DNA of 64,000 nucleotides from Deinococcus sp. GTDB taxonomy: Bacteria; Deinococcota; Deinococci; Deinococcales; Deinococcaceae. The position numbers and the translations under genes are program-made. The notes below the pieces were generated by a model. That model saw nothing but the letters and a program-made list of their open reading frames with translations. It did no database searches and was not told the origin of the DNA. Numbering within the stretch: position 1 is the first letter of the stretch; the number at the start of each line of letters is the position of its first letter. Of this stretch, positions 18,501 through 28,675 are shown piece after piece. Where the stretch lies: NCBI RefSeq assembly GCF_018260405.1, contig NZ_JAGLBG010000004.1, positions 13,256 to 77,255 of the forward strand. The letters are read 5' to 3'.

Positions 18501-19711
18501 GGGCCGGAAGCCGTGAGGTTGCCGCGTTTCAGGCCAGGCTGCCGGGCATGGGCGAGCACACCAGCGACGCCGAGCGCAAGGCCGCCGAAGCCGAGCGCGA
18601 CCTGACCAAGTACTACCAGTGCAAGTGGGCGCAGGAGCACAAGGGCGAGTCCTTCCCCGGCACCGTGTCGGGCGTAACGGCCAGCGGTCTGTACGTATCG
18701 CTGGAAAACGGCGTGGAAGGCAAGCTACACATCAGTTACCTCGACGACGACTACTACGCCTACATCGAGGACGCCCAGATGCTCAAGGGCCGCCGCACCG
18801 GGCAGAGTTTCCGTCTCGGGGATCCGGTCAACGTCACCATTCAGGAAGTCAAACCCATGGCCCGCCAGATCGATCTGGTCAAGGCCGACCCCACCAGCCC
18901 CGATTACAGACCCGGCGATATTAATGCGCCGCAGGAGAACGTCATGGATTCACCCGTCAAACCCCGTGCCCGTCGCCGCGAGGACCGCGAAGCCGAACAC
19001 CGCGAAAAGCTGGCCGCCGTGCCTGTCAGCGCCCCCAAGAAGTTCACCCTGGACGAGGACGCCGCCACCGAGACCGGACTCCCGCGCCCACCACGCGAAG
19101 GCGGCAGCTACCGTCAGGGCCAGCGTCCCCAGGCAGGGCGGACACAGGGAGGACGCCGTGAGGAGCGCACCTTCGGCGGAGTCAGCATGAACGGCCAACG
19201 CACTGAAAGTCAGCGCGGGCGCAGCGCGGGCGGCTCCCGCCGGGTGATTACCCTTGAGCGCCCCCGCAACGAGCACCTGCGCCCGGTAAACATTACCGTG
19301 CAGCGCATGTATTTTGGAGATTGGTCGCTGGACAACATGCCCCCAGAAGAAGGCCCCAGCCAGGCCCGTGGCGGGCGTGAGCGCGGCTACAACCGCCAGG
19401 AACGCAGCGAACGCGGTGGCCAGATTTCAGGCACTGCCCGCAGCCAGACTCGTGGCGGCAGTGACCGCCCCGCCGTGCAAAACCCCAATGGCCGCGCTGC
19501 CCGGCAAGAAGCAGCCCCGGCAGCGGCTTCGGCCAGCCTGTCAGCCCAGCAAAGCCTGACCGAGCACACTCTGGCCCCGCAAGGTCTGGTTCAGCCTCAG
19601 CACAATCTTGCCTCGCCCAGCGCCGCCCAGACGGCTCAGTCGGAAGAAGCCAAACGCCGCCGCCGTCGCCGGGGCCGCCGCACGCCCGGCGCTCCGAGCA
19701 GCAGCGAGTAA
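15524..19711 (+). CDS. rnr: Ribonuclease R with unusually long N- and C-terminal extensions
   Basis: 1395 aa, against about 800 for E. coli RNase R. Residues 1-405 are a low-complexity Ala/Pro/Glu/Lys extension with basic RGRKP-like motifs (RRGRLPRT, RRGRKPKQ, QRGRKPRG, RRGRKGAA). A winged helix (about 405-470) follows, then cold-shock domains, the RNB catalytic domain (about 660-990, with VDGRDAKDFDDAIHI carrying the metal-binding aspartates and FTSPIRRYPDLVVHR) and an S1 domain (about 1040-1125). The last 270 residues are an Arg/Gly-rich tail ending in a run of arginines. It degrades structured RNA 3'-to-5'. Three close ATGs exist; the first is used. No clear ribosome binding site. Confidence 0.93.
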   Translation: MPKMKKMAEAVSATSTEAETVKKTKKTAQSSAEPSAASSAAKPPKGSSRSPKKALASSRSEPSQPEPSLSELPAPGAGKSRTSRAKETGATAKGTTSKSRPPEPGSIKSSAVEPAAVGTATPEPGAAPLERKPRSTRVAQAIAPSEPVSAVPALLPETVEEAAKPRRGRLPRTVREKVATLPAEQDAPAADSSASTSAAQPPARRGRKPKQALTEPLAEQLAEPVPVAGAAAAEPVLLERPKKQRGRKPRGAPETALAEVLDGVEAVPVGPVTAEPVTLEPVTVEPAPVEVPAAQSAEPAPAALAPAAVTHETSEPALDLTTSEQAVPPAKATRRGRKGAAAQVQAPESSEAAASAVQTPEGALESASAPEPESPQEAQPGPHNDLADDAEVQEQVALEQVQPEQSLVLTQLRKIGRPIHVRDLEKTFTRQALERIGGWRNLTDLLEELAESGQVIRTRKKMYGLPEAMSLVRGRFQASAAGFGFVIPDSGGEDYYVPEGKTMEAWNGDIVLVRIEGRGDSRNDSGRGGSRRGQKGDGNPRASVVRFVQRAYKQLVGTLEFSHGHPILKPDDHRARHRILMLPEGLEDLEAGARVVSELYWPEITGEDEVFGQVVRVLGTEDDPVTETEAVIVKFGLRGDFPEEVVEQANAIPAQIPAEALKDRLDLRSFNIFTVDGRDAKDFDDAIHIQPTPEGNFVVGVHIADVSHYVREGTPLDTEAYARATSVYLPGRVLPMLPEHLSNGVCSLVPNEDRLTMTALVELSAEGEILKVQLAPSVINSKARLTYDEVQAYSEATATLPDHARQLEGDLHLLLKITTKLRQKRLREGSLDFKLREVKVDVGPDGRMELIPIREETARGMIEDLMLLANKVVAHYLIEREIPTLFRIHEEPTLQRFQDVSAAIGRLGQAFPGGQPTPQAYQAVLKAVRGTPRESVVNTLLLRSMQQAKYAGENVGHFGLAFDEYLHFTSPIRRYPDLVVHRTLKRVLLGELRAGSREVAAFQARLPGMGEHTSDAERKAAEAERDLTKYYQCKWAQEHKGESFPGTVSGVTASGLYVSLENGVEGKLHISYLDDDYYAYIEDAQMLKGRRTGQSFRLGDPVNVTIQEVKPMARQIDLVKADPTSPDYRPGDINAPQENVMDSPVKPRARRREDREAEHREKLAAVPVSAPKKFTLDEDAATETGLPRPPREGGSYRQGQRPQAGRTQGGRREERTFGGVSMNGQRTESQRGRSAGGSRRVITLERPRNEHLRPVNITVQRMYFGDWSLDNMPPEEGPSQARGGRERGYNRQERSERGGQISGTARSQTRGGSDRPAVQNPNGRAARQEAAPAAASASLSAQQSLTEHTLAPQGLVQPQHNLASPSAAQTAQSEEAKRRRRRRGRRTPGAPSSSE

Positions 19712-19741
19712 AGGCCGGGTCAAGGCAACATCGCCAGGAAA

Positions 19742-19812
19742 ATACGGATTCCGCTAAATTCTGGTACAGCTGGGACGACACCTCCTGTACCGCCATACTG
19801 CGGAATCCGTAT
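19742..19812. repeat. Intergenic palindromic repeat, family R1 copy c
   Basis: Ends are ATACGGATTCCGC and GCGGAATCCGTAT, a perfect 13-base inverted repeat, with an inner GTACAG/CTGTAC palindrome. The following bases (cgtagccgctcggattgactctgaact) resemble the right half of copies at 1839 and 36188. It sits right after rnr and could act as its terminator. Confidence 0.75.
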
Positions 19813-19987
19813 TTTTCCTTCTCGTAGCCGCTCGGATTGACTCTGAACTATCCACATTGGCCGAAGCTCTGGGCCAGCGTAAAGGTTCCGGAGCACTGTC
19901 TAGGCGACTGAACCGCACTCCGCACTACTCTGTAACCACAGGCACCGTTTCACGCAGCACTTTTTCATCTGGCTTATGCTGCGGCGC

Positions 19988-20638
19988 ATGTCGCCTATGC
20001 CGCCGCGCGCCGCCCACCGCCTCGCTACCGGTATAGGTGCTGGTCTGCTGACCACTTTGCTGGTTCCGCACAACTGGCCTGCCGAGGCGCGCATCCTGCT
20101 GGGCTGGGCGGGCTTTTGTCTGGTTAACCTCATCCGGCTGGCCCGGTTCCTAGACTATTCCCCGGAGCAGACGCGCCAGCTGGCCACCCGTGAGGACGAA
20201 ACCCGCGTGGTGGCCGCCAGCCTGACGATCCTGTCGGCCCTGGTCAGTCTGGTCGGCGTGCTGTTCACGCTACACGCGGCTTCCCAGGCCAAAGGCACGC
20301 TTGCCTACCTGCTCACGGGACTGGCGGTTCTTACCGTTACGCTGTCCTGGCTGCTTATTCAGGCCGAATACACCCTGCACTACGCCCGGCGCTACTACAC
20401 CGATAACGCGGGCGTGCAGTTCACGCAGCATGGCCGCGCCGAACCGCTTAGAGAACTGAATATCGTTGACTTCGCCTACCTGTCTTTTACGATTGGCATG
20501 ACTTTTCAGGCGTCCGACATGCTGCTCGACACCCACAGGATGCGCCGCCTGCTGCTGGGGCACGCCCTGCTGTCCTACGGCTTTAGCGCCGTGATTATCG
20601 CCGTTACGTTCAGCGCCGTCGCTAGTATCGCTGGCTAA
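19988..20638 (+). CDS. DUF1345 family integral membrane protein
   Basis: About 216 aa with five or six hydrophobic segments (about 12-30, 33-50, 75-100, 105-130, 155-175 and 190-212). The segment DFAYLSFTIGMTFQASDMLLDTHRMRR is the hallmark of DUF1345 proteins. The function of the family is unknown. ATG 19988 is chosen because TATGCT lies seven bases upstream; an earlier in-frame ATG at 19976 falls inside that box. It stands alone between rnr and the PASTA protein gene. Confidence 0.85.
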   Translation: MSPMPPRAAHRLATGIGAGLLTTLLVPHNWPAEARILLGWAGFCLVNLIRLARFLDYSPEQTRQLATREDETRVVAASLTILSALVSLVGVLFTLHAASQAKGTLAYLLTGLAVLTVTLSWLLIQAEYTLHYARRYYTDNAGVQFTQHGRAEPLRELNIVDFAYLSFTIGMTFQASDMLLDTHRMRRLLLGHALLSYGFSAVIIAVTFSAVASIAG

Positions 20639-20719
20639 AGGGATGGGTCGGCTCAGGGGTCAAGCTGCGCCCCTCCCCATAACCCCTCTCACAAGTTGCC
20701 GCGCTATGCTGTCTGGCGC

Positions 20720-22447
20720 ATGACCGTGCCGGACTCCTCAACCTCAACCTCTGCTCCCGCCACGCCACAGGTGATTGACGGGAAATATGAGGTGCTGCGC
20801 GAACTTTCTCAGGAGGGCAACCTCCACATGTACGAGGTCAAGGCTGCCGAGGGCGTTATCCGCCGCGTGGCGTGGTTCGATGTCACCACTCCGGCGGATC
20901 GCCAGCAGTTCCACGCCTACCGCACCGCCATCCGGGCCATTGCTCCGGCGGGCCTGACCGATGTCGTCGCCCGTCCCGGCGCGTATTACGCCGTGTGGCA
21001 GGACGTGAGCGGTCAACCGTTTCAGGACTACCTGACCCAGTCGGCCAAGCGGGTCAAGTCGCAAGAAGAGGTTCAGGCCGTGCAGAACCTGACCACTGCC
21101 CTGGCCGCCAGCGGCTTTGCCCTGTCGGACGCCGACATCGTTATGAACGGTCAGCTGCCCCAAGTGACTTACCTGCGGCCTCTTAGAACAAGCCGCACAC
21201 CCGAGCAGATCGCGGTACTCAACAGTGCGGCCCTCAGCGCCCTAAGTGGGGGAAAGATCAAAGCGCCGCGCAGGCCGCTTGACCGCCTCGCGTGGCTTAG
21301 CTTTGTTCCTGGGCTGCTTTTTCTGGCCGGAGCGGGCCGATTCGGGGCGCAGGCCGCCCAGATCTATCTCAACCCACCAGTCACTCAGATTAAGGCCGTC
21401 ACCGGACGCCCCGCCCGTGAGGCTGCGCAGATTTTGGTCAAGGCCGGCTACCGGGTCGAATATAATTACGGCGACAGCAGCGCGGTCAATGTCGGTTCAG
21501 TCATTCGCCAGGAACCGCCCGCAGGCACGCAGCTGCCGGTAGGCCGCCTCATTACGTTGACGGTCAATAAGCCCGAGCCGCTGACCGTGCCCAAGATCGA
21601 GGACATGACACTGGAACAGGCTAAGTCCCCCCTGAAAGACAATGTGCTAAAGCTGGGCAAGATTTCTAAGGTCGACGGAACCCTTACTAACACGCCGGAA
21701 GGCCGCATCATCGCACAGGTGCCTGTGCCGGGGGCGACCACGCAGCGCGGCCTGCCGATTCAGGTGCTTGTCAGTACCGGGATCAAGGGCAAGGGAACCT
21801 GGATCGCTCTGCTTGAAGGACTGACCTACGACCAGGCGCGTGAGCATGTGCGTGCGGCGGGCCTGGTACTCACCGACGTGATCAAGGAACCCAGTGACCG
21901 CCCGGAAAATACTGTTTTACGCCAGAGTCCCGCGCCGTTCGTACGTGTCACGGTGGGCAGCCCGGTTCAACTGGTGATCGCCACCGCCAAGTACACTCCG
22001 CCTAGCACCCCGGCAGGTAGCCTCCCTGTTCCACCGCCTTACGTGCCGCCGCCACCGCCCATCGAACCGGCCCCCTCCACTGGGCAAACTTCGCCTGCCA
22101 CGGATCAGGCCACTGTCACGGATCAGACCGCTGCCACTGACCAGAGCACCGCCGCAGCGCCGACGCCCGACGCGACTCGCCCCGACGCCACCGGCGCCGC
22201 GCCCCCTACAGAAACCACCAACGAGGCGCGTACGGTCACGTTCTCCTACGTTTTCCCCGCCGATCTGCCTAGCGGAAACTACACGGTGGTTGTGCAGGAC
22301 GCCGACGGCGAGCGGGAGGTGCTGCCCGAGACCGATTCGGCCAGGCTGGCCGGGTTCCAGGCCTCTGCTCCGACTAACGTGCGTGGCAATGCCGTGTTCA
22401 TTATCCGGGCCAACGGGGCCGAATACGCCCGCGTCAATCCGCAGTAA
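20720..22447 (+). CDS. Membrane protein with degenerate kinase-like N-terminus and three PASTA domains
   Basis: About 575 aa. Residues 1-180 resemble the start of a bacterial Ser/Thr kinase (VIDGKYEVLRELSQEGN) but lack the catalytic Lys, HRD and DFG motifs. A single membrane span follows (about 192-213). Three PASTA units follow outside (about 225-290, 292-360 and 362-425), each with the VxGxxxxEAxxxLxxAGL-type pattern and ending in a short strand. A Pro/Thr/Ala/Gln-rich linker (about 430-505) leads to a small beta-rich C-terminal domain. PASTA domains bind peptidoglycan or muropeptides. Expected role: cell-wall sensing without kinase activity. Start ATG 20720 lies nine bases after TATGCT. 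The downstream nifS-like gene begins 16 bases later. Confidence 0.85.
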   Translation: MTVPDSSTSTSAPATPQVIDGKYEVLRELSQEGNLHMYEVKAAEGVIRRVAWFDVTTPADRQQFHAYRTAIRAIAPAGLTDVVARPGAYYAVWQDVSGQPFQDYLTQSAKRVKSQEEVQAVQNLTTALAASGFALSDADIVMNGQLPQVTYLRPLRTSRTPEQIAVLNSAALSALSGGKIKAPRRPLDRLAWLSFVPGLLFLAGAGRFGAQAAQIYLNPPVTQIKAVTGRPAREAAQILVKAGYRVEYNYGDSSAVNVGSVIRQEPPAGTQLPVGRLITLTVNKPEPLTVPKIEDMTLEQAKSPLKDNVLKLGKISKVDGTLTNTPEGRIIAQVPVPGATTQRGLPIQVLVSTGIKGKGTWIALLEGLTYDQAREHVRAAGLVLTDVIKEPSDRPENTVLRQSPAPFVRVTVGSPVQLVIATAKYTPPSTPAGSLPVPPPYVPPPPPIEPAPSTGQTSPATDQATVTDQTAATDQSTAAAPTPDATRPDATGAAPPTETTNEARTVTFSYVFPADLPSGNYTVVVQDADGEREVLPETDSARLAGFQASAPTNVRGNAVFIIRANGAEYARVNPQ

Positions 22448-22463
22448 AACGGGGAGCGTCCAT

Positions 22464-23600
22464 ATGATTTACCTCGATTACGCCGCCAGTCATCCGATGA
22501 CGCCGGAGGCACTCACGGCCTATGCCCAGGCGGCGGCGCTGCCCGGCAATCCGGCCAGTGTGCACGGAGCGGGGCAGGCGGCCCGTGAAAAGCTGGAAGA
22601 AGGCCGCGCCCGCCTCGCGCTGGCCCTGGGCACCGACCCGCGTACCCTGACCATGAACAGCGGCGGCACCGAGGGAAACAACCACGTCCTGCTGGCTGTA
22701 GCCCGCGCCTGGGAAGCGCACCACGGACGTCCCGGACACCTCGTGACCACCCTCACCGAACATTCGGCAGTGCTCGCTCCGGCCCAGTGGCTGGCAACGC
22801 AGGGCTGGCAGGTGACTTTCCTCAGTCCCGATCAGCGGGGCGGTTACTCGCCCGAACAACTGGCCGGGGCGCTGCGCGACGATACGGCGCTGGTTTCCAT
22901 CCACCATGCCAACAACGAAATCGGCACGGTGCAAGATACGCCCGCGCTGGCACAGGTCGCCGCTGCACGCGGCGTTCCCTACCACACCGACGCGGTACAG
23001 GCTCCCGGCGTTTTGCCAGTTGCCCTGGGGGCCTGGGGCGTTACCTTCGCGACCTTCAGCGCCCACAAATGGGGCGGGCCACGCGGCGTGGGGGTCCTGT
23101 ATGTCAGGCGCGGCACCGAGTTGCTCCCGGTGACGCTGGGTGGCGGCCAGGAGGGTGGGCGGCGCCCCGGCACCCAAAACACGGCGGGGGTCTACGCCGC
23201 AGGTCTAGCCCTGGCCCAGGCCGAGGCCCGCCGGGAAGCCACTTTTACACACCTCAGCACGCTCAACAGGCAGTTCTGCCAGCTCATCGCTGATATTCCA
23301 GGGCTGCGCTTTAATCAGCCTGGAGGGGGGAGTCCCCGAATTGTCAACGTGACCATTCCTGGCGCAGACGGTGAGGCACTGCTGATGAACCTCGACATGC
23401 TGGGGATTTCGGCCAGTACGGGCAGTGCCTGCGCCGCCGGGACCATGCAGCCCAGCCACGTATTAACTGCTCTAGGCCTAAGCGAATCCGATGCCCGCGC
23501 CAGCCTGCGCTTCAGCTTCGGGGCGGCGACCACCCAGGCCGAGATAGCCGCCGCCGCCGCCGCACTGGCACAGGTGAGTGAGTGGAGTCGGCTGGGGTAG
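22464..23600 (+). CDS. Cysteine desulfurase, NifS/IscS family
   Basis: 378 aa PLP enzyme that mobilises sulfur from cysteine. Blocks: IYLDYAASHPMTPEAL, NSGGTEGNNHVLL, HHANNEIGTVQD, the PLP lysine in FSAHKWGGPRG, GGGQEGGRRPGTQN and the sulfur-carrying cysteine in STGSACAAG. The compact cysteine loop fits the NifS/IscS-like group. No iscU or sufBCD is adjacent, so its target (Fe-S assembly, tRNA thiolation) is open. An open frame continues upstream into the PASTA gene, but GGGGAG seven bases before ATG 22464, and the start of homology there, define the start. Probably cotranscribed with the PASTA gene. Confidence 0.93.
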   Translation: MIYLDYAASHPMTPEALTAYAQAAALPGNPASVHGAGQAAREKLEEGRARLALALGTDPRTLTMNSGGTEGNNHVLLAVARAWEAHHGRPGHLVTTLTEHSAVLAPAQWLATQGWQVTFLSPDQRGGYSPEQLAGALRDDTALVSIHHANNEIGTVQDTPALAQVAAARGVPYHTDAVQAPGVLPVALGAWGVTFATFSAHKWGGPRGVGVLYVRRGTELLPVTLGGGQEGGRRPGTQNTAGVYAAGLALAQAEARREATFTHLSTLNRQFCQLIADIPGLRFNQPGGGSPRIVNVTIPGADGEALLMNLDMLGISASTGSACAAGTMQPSHVLTALGLSESDARASLRFSFGAATTQAEIAAAAAALAQVSEWSRLG

Positions 23601-23685
23601 TTTTGTTATTGGCGTAATTTGTGGTATTTTTTGTTATAGAAAAACCTGATTCAATCGGCAGTTTGTATTAGGAGGCAAGATAACT

Positions 23686-24876
23686 ATGCATTCTCCTTCC
23701 GGCCATCCCACTTCCGAACGACTTCGCCGCTGGCGGCTGGTGCTGGGCAGCGAGGCCGACCATGCTGAAGCCGGAAGCGAAGGTTATCCCCTCTCGGTAC
23801 AGGATCAACGTATAGACGCCGCTCTGGCGGGGCTGTACGGCGCTCCTGATGGGGGCACGCGGCGCGGCGGTCTGGGGGCCAGCGCTCCCAGTGTGGCCCG
23901 CTGGTTGGCCGATATACGCGAGTTTTTTCCGGTAGGCGTGGTGCAGGTCATGCAGCAAGACGCCATCGAGCGCCTGAATCTGGCGCAGCTACTTTTTGAA
24001 CCGGAAATGCTGGAGCAAGTCGAGGCGAACGTGCAGCTGGTCGGTACGCTTCTGTCGCTGAAGGGCGTGATGCCTGCGCGGGCCAAAGACGCCGCCCGCG
24101 CCGTGGTCCGCAAGGTGGTGGACGACCTGACCCGCCGTTTGGAAGAGCCGACCCGCGCCGCCGTTGCCGGAAGCCTGAACCGCGCCCAGCGCAATTTCCG
24201 CCCCAAAGGTAACGAGATCGACTGGAACGCCACCATCCGCAAGAACCTGAAAAATTATCTGCCCGACAAGCGCACCGTGATTCCCGAACAACTGGTAGGG
24301 TACGGGCGCAAACGCCGCAGCCTACGCAACATCGTGCTGTGCCTGGATCAGTCCGGCAGCATGGCCAGCAGCGTCATCTATGCGGGGGTCTTCGGCGCCG
24401 TGCTGGCGAGCCTCCCAGCTGTGGAAACCAGAGTGGTGGTGTTCGACACCGAGGTCGTGGACCTTTCCGAACAGCTCGGCGACCCGGTAGACGTGCTCTA
24501 CGGCATCCAGCTGGGCGGCGGCACCGACATCAACCGCGCCCTAGCGTACTGTCAGGGCATCATCGACCGGCCCGAGCAGACCATCCTAGTGCTCATTTCC
24601 GACCTGTACGAGGGGGGCAACGAGCGCGAGATGCTGGCCCGCGCCCGCACCCTCAAAGACGCCGGGGTCAATGTCATTGCGCTGCTGGCCCTCTCCGACG
24701 ACGGCGCACCCAGTTTCGACCACCGGGTCGCGCAGGCCCTTGCCACCATGCACATTCCAGCTTTTGCCTGCACGCCCGATCAGTTTCCTGGCCTCATGGC
24801 CACGGCGATCAGCGGGCAGGACGTGGCGGCCTGGGCCGGTCAGCAGGGCATCGTGACGCGGGGCGGCGCAAGTTGA
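23686..24876 (+). CDS. VWA-domain protein, CoxE-like
   Basis: 396 aa. The N-terminal half is helical (about 1-210), with a basic segment near RNFRPKGNEIDWNATIRKNLKNY in two parts. The C-terminal half is a von Willebrand A domain with a full MIDAS: DQSGSM, the threonine in GGGTDIN and the aspartate in ISDLYEGG. CoxE-like VWA proteins usually partner a MoxR AAA ATPase in metal-cofactor insertion or protein remodelling, but no such ATPase is adjacent. A strong AGGAGG precedes the start. The upstream 85 bases are AT-rich and contain a remnant of repeat R2 (attcaatcggcagtttgtatta). Confidence 0.82.
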   Translation: MHSPSGHPTSERLRRWRLVLGSEADHAEAGSEGYPLSVQDQRIDAALAGLYGAPDGGTRRGGLGASAPSVARWLADIREFFPVGVVQVMQQDAIERLNLAQLLFEPEMLEQVEANVQLVGTLLSLKGVMPARAKDAARAVVRKVVDDLTRRLEEPTRAAVAGSLNRAQRNFRPKGNEIDWNATIRKNLKNYLPDKRTVIPEQLVGYGRKRRSLRNIVLCLDQSGSMASSVIYAGVFGAVLASLPAVETRVVVFDTEVVDLSEQLGDPVDVLYGIQLGGGTDINRALAYCQGIIDRPEQTILVLISDLYEGGNEREMLARARTLKDAGVNVIALLALSDDGAPSFDHRVAQALATMHIPAFACTPDQFPGLMATAISGQDVAAWAGQQGIVTRGGAS

Positions 24877-24962
24877 ACCACCTCCTGAGTCGAACAGGTC
24901 CTCAGATCGTCCTGCTATTTCGGACATAACGCCTTGTCTGATGGGTAGAGCTGGGGGGGTGC

Positions 24963-24992
24963 TTGTCGGTAGCGGCAGAAGTGTAGTAACCT
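24963..24992 (+). promoter_or_regulatory. Promoter of the infA-rplQ translation operon
   Basis: TTGTCG (24963-24968) and TAACCT (24987-24992) are separated by 18 bases, about 30 bases before the infA start. The same TTGTCG -35 hexamer appears at the lon promoter. Confidence 0.6.
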
Positions 24993-25023
24993 TATGTTTG
25001 GCCTGTAATGGCCTGGAGGTTGC

Positions 25024-25281
25024 GTGGCAAGACGAAAGATGCCGGAACAGCGGGAAAAAAAGCCCAAAAAGGATGAAGATACCGTACGTGCTGAGGGTGT
25101 CGTAGAAGAAGCATTACCCAATACGACCTTTCGCGTAAAGCTGGATACGGGACACGATATTCTGGCCTATATCAGCGGAAAAATGCGGATTCACTATATC
25201 CGTATTCTGCCTGGTGACCGTGTGGTTCTGGAAATCAGCCCCTACGACACCAGTCGGGGGCGCATCGTCTACCGCAAGTAA
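25024..25281 (+). CDS. infA: Translation initiation factor IF-1
   Basis: 85 aa OB-fold protein binding the ribosomal A site during initiation. The core [29 protein letters not shown], with [21 protein letters not shown] after it, is nearly universal. It carries a charged N-terminal extension of about 14 residues compared with the 72-aa E. coli protein, a feature of some Deinococcus-Thermus members. GTG start with GGAGG six bases upstream. First gene of the alpha operon. Confidence 0.97.
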   Translation: MARRKMPEQREKKPKKDEDTVRAEGVVEEALPNTTFRVKLDTGHDILAYISGKMRIHYIRILPGDRVVLEISPYDTSRGRIVYRK

Positions 25282-25401
25282 CACACGGCCAGAGCAGTGA
25301 CCATCAGATTCCCTGCCACTGATGGTGAACAGAGGGTCGAGCGCTGCCACTGAACACGCGAGTGGGGCACCATGATTGGTGCGGCGGCGCGAGGAGGAAG
25401 T

Positions 25402-25515
<114 letters not shown>

Positions 25516-25517
25516 GT

Positions 25518-25898
25518 ATGGCCCGCGTAGCAGGCGTTGACCTTCCCCGCGAAAAGCGCATCGAGATTGCGCTGACCTATATCTTCGGTATTGGCCCGAC
25601 CCGTGCCAAGGAAGTTCTGGCGACGACCGGCATCAACCCCGATACCCGCGTCAAGAACCTGACTGAAGCCGAGCAGAGCACCTTGCGTGAAGTTATTGAA
25701 AAAACCTTCAAGGTCGAGGGTGACCTCCGCAGCGAAATCGGCCAGAACATCAAGCGTCTGATGGACATCGGCGCGTACCGTGGAATCCGCCACCGCCGTG
25801 GCCTTCCCGTGCGCGGCCAGCGCACCAAGACGAACGCCCGCACCCGCAAAGGTCCGAAAAAGACCGTTGCCGGGAAGAAAAAGGCAGCGAGGAAGTAA
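25518..25898 (+). CDS. rpsM: Ribosomal protein S13
   Basis: 126 aa. Starts [26 protein letters not shown], the standard S13 helix-two-turn-helix head, with the [34 protein letters not shown] core and a Lys-rich tail contacting tRNAs. Near-usual length. It lies two bases after rpmJ and three before rpsK within the alpha operon. Confidence 0.98.
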   Translation: MARVAGVDLPREKRIEIALTYIFGIGPTRAKEVLATTGINPDTRVKNLTEAEQSTLREVIEKTFKVEGDLRSEIGQNIKRLMDIGAYRGIRHRRGLPVRGQRTKTNARTRKGPKKTVAGKKKAARK

Positions 25899-25901
25899 GC
25901 C

Positions 25902-26297
25902 ATGGCGAAAGCAACCAAAGGCAAAGCTCCACGTCGCGCCCGGCGCAATATCAGCTCGGGCCGCGCTTACGTGCATGCGAGCTACAACAACACCATCGTC
26001 ACCATCACCGACATGGACGGCAACTCCGTGGCGTGGTCAAGTGGCGGCACCATCGGCTACAAAGGCAGCAAGAAGGGTACGCCCTACGCAGCCCAGCTGG
26101 CTGCCGCCGACGCCGTGAAAAAGGCCCAGACCTCGTTCGGCATGAACGCTGTCGACGTGATCGTGCGTGGCAGCGGCTCGGGCCGTGAACAGGCCATCCG
26201 TGCCATCCAGGCTTCGGGTATCGAAGTTCGCAGCATCATGGACGACAGCCCCGTGCCTCACAACGGCTGCCGCCCCAAGAAAAAGTTCCGCGCCTAA
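25902..26297 (+). CDS. rpsK: Ribosomal protein S11
   Basis: 131 aa platform protein of the 30S subunit. Family blocks: [57 protein letters not shown] and the terminal [15 protein letters not shown] 145-base gap separates it from rpsD, longer than the other spacings in this operon. Confidence 0.98.
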   Translation: MAKATKGKAPRRARRNISSGRAYVHASYNNTIVTITDMDGNSVAWSSGGTIGYKGSKKGTPYAAQLAAADAVKKAQTSFGMNAVDVIVRGSGSGREQAIRAIQASGIEVRSIMDDSPVPHNGCRPKKKFRA

Positions 26298-26442
26298 GCG
26301 GACTGCGCGTGCCCACCTGCCCCAGTTTCGCTGTGACCGGGTCAAACCGGTTACTGAAGCCTCACCACAGGCGAGAAGCTGGGCAACAGAGGGCCGCAGA
26401 CCCGGCCAGAAAGAGAGTCTGGTCGCTGTAAGGAGAATTTAA
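26298..26442 (+). promoter_or_regulatory. 145-base spacer upstream of rpsD
   Basis: No gene fits here. The spacer is GC-rich, contains short complementary segments (gaccgggtcaaaccggttac; gggccgcagacccggcc) and ends with the AAGGAG ribosome binding site of rpsD. S4 represses this operon in several bacteria by binding mRNA, so this spacer could be its site. That role is inferred only from position. Confidence 0.3.
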
Positions 26443-27060
<618 letters not shown>

Positions 27061-27063
27061 ATC

Positions 27064-28102
<1,039 letters not shown>

Positions 28103-28103
28103 C

Positions 28104-28148
28104 CCCCTCCCCGGCGCGTTGCGCCTACCCTCTCCCGCAAGGGGGGAT
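28104..28148. repeat. REP-like palindrome between rpoA and rplQ, family R5
   Basis: The block ccctccccggcgcgttgcgcc, with taccctctcccgcaagggggga after it, resembles the palindromic segment inside the treZ 3' end (39515-39562) and at the 3' end of the Nudix-like gene (about 52476-52510). It sits in the only sizeable gap between rpoA and rplQ, within an otherwise tight operon. Confidence 0.5.
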
Positions 28149-28191
28149 GGTAAAAAGGGAACCCCCATCTTAGACTTCAAGGAGATACACC

Positions 28192-28542
28192 ATGCGCCAC
28201 GGTAAAGCCGGACGCAAGCTCAACCGCAACAGCAGCAGCCGCACCGCCCTGGCCCGTGCCCAGGCGACGGCCCTGCTGCGTGAAGGCCGGATTCAAACGA
28301 CCCTCACCAAGGCCAAAGAGCTGCGCCCTTTTGTTGAGAAACTGATCACCACCGCCAAGGGTGGCGATCTGCACGCCCGCCGCCTGATCGCCCAGGACAT
28401 CAACGACCTCGCCGTCGTTCGTAAAGTCATGGACGAAGTGGCCCCCAAGTACGCTGAGCGCCCCGGTGGTTACACCCGCATTCTGCGTATCGGTACCCGC
28501 CGTGGTGACGGCGTGACCATGGCCCTGATCGAACTCGTCTAA
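28192..28542 (+). CDS. rplQ: Ribosomal protein L17
   Basis: 116 aa. Begins [20 protein letters not shown] and contains [25 protein letters not shown] and [15 protein letters not shown], all standard for L17. Strong AAGGAGA ribosome binding site. Last gene of the alpha operon; a terminator follows within 15 bases. Confidence 0.98.
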   Translation: MRHGKAGRKLNRNSSSRTALARAQATALLREGRIQTTLTKAKELRPFVEKLITTAKGGDLHARRLIAQDINDLAVVRKVMDEVAPKYAERPGGYTRILRIGTRRGDGVTMALIELV

Positions 28543-28555
28543 ACCGGGTTCTACC

Positions 28556-28583
28556 AAAAGCCCCTGCTTCGGCGGGGGTTTTT
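28556..28583 (+). terminator. Terminator of the alpha operon
   Basis: AAAAGCCCCTGC pairs with GCGGGGGTTTTT around a stable TTCG loop, followed by the T-run. It lies 14 bases after the rplQ stop. Confidence 0.9.
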
Positions 28584-28675
28584 CGTTGCCTGGGCTGCTC
28601 CGGTCTATATCGTGGTGCAGCTGACATTCCGGCCCCATCCAGTTCCCATCTGCACAAGTCAAAATAGGGAGCACC

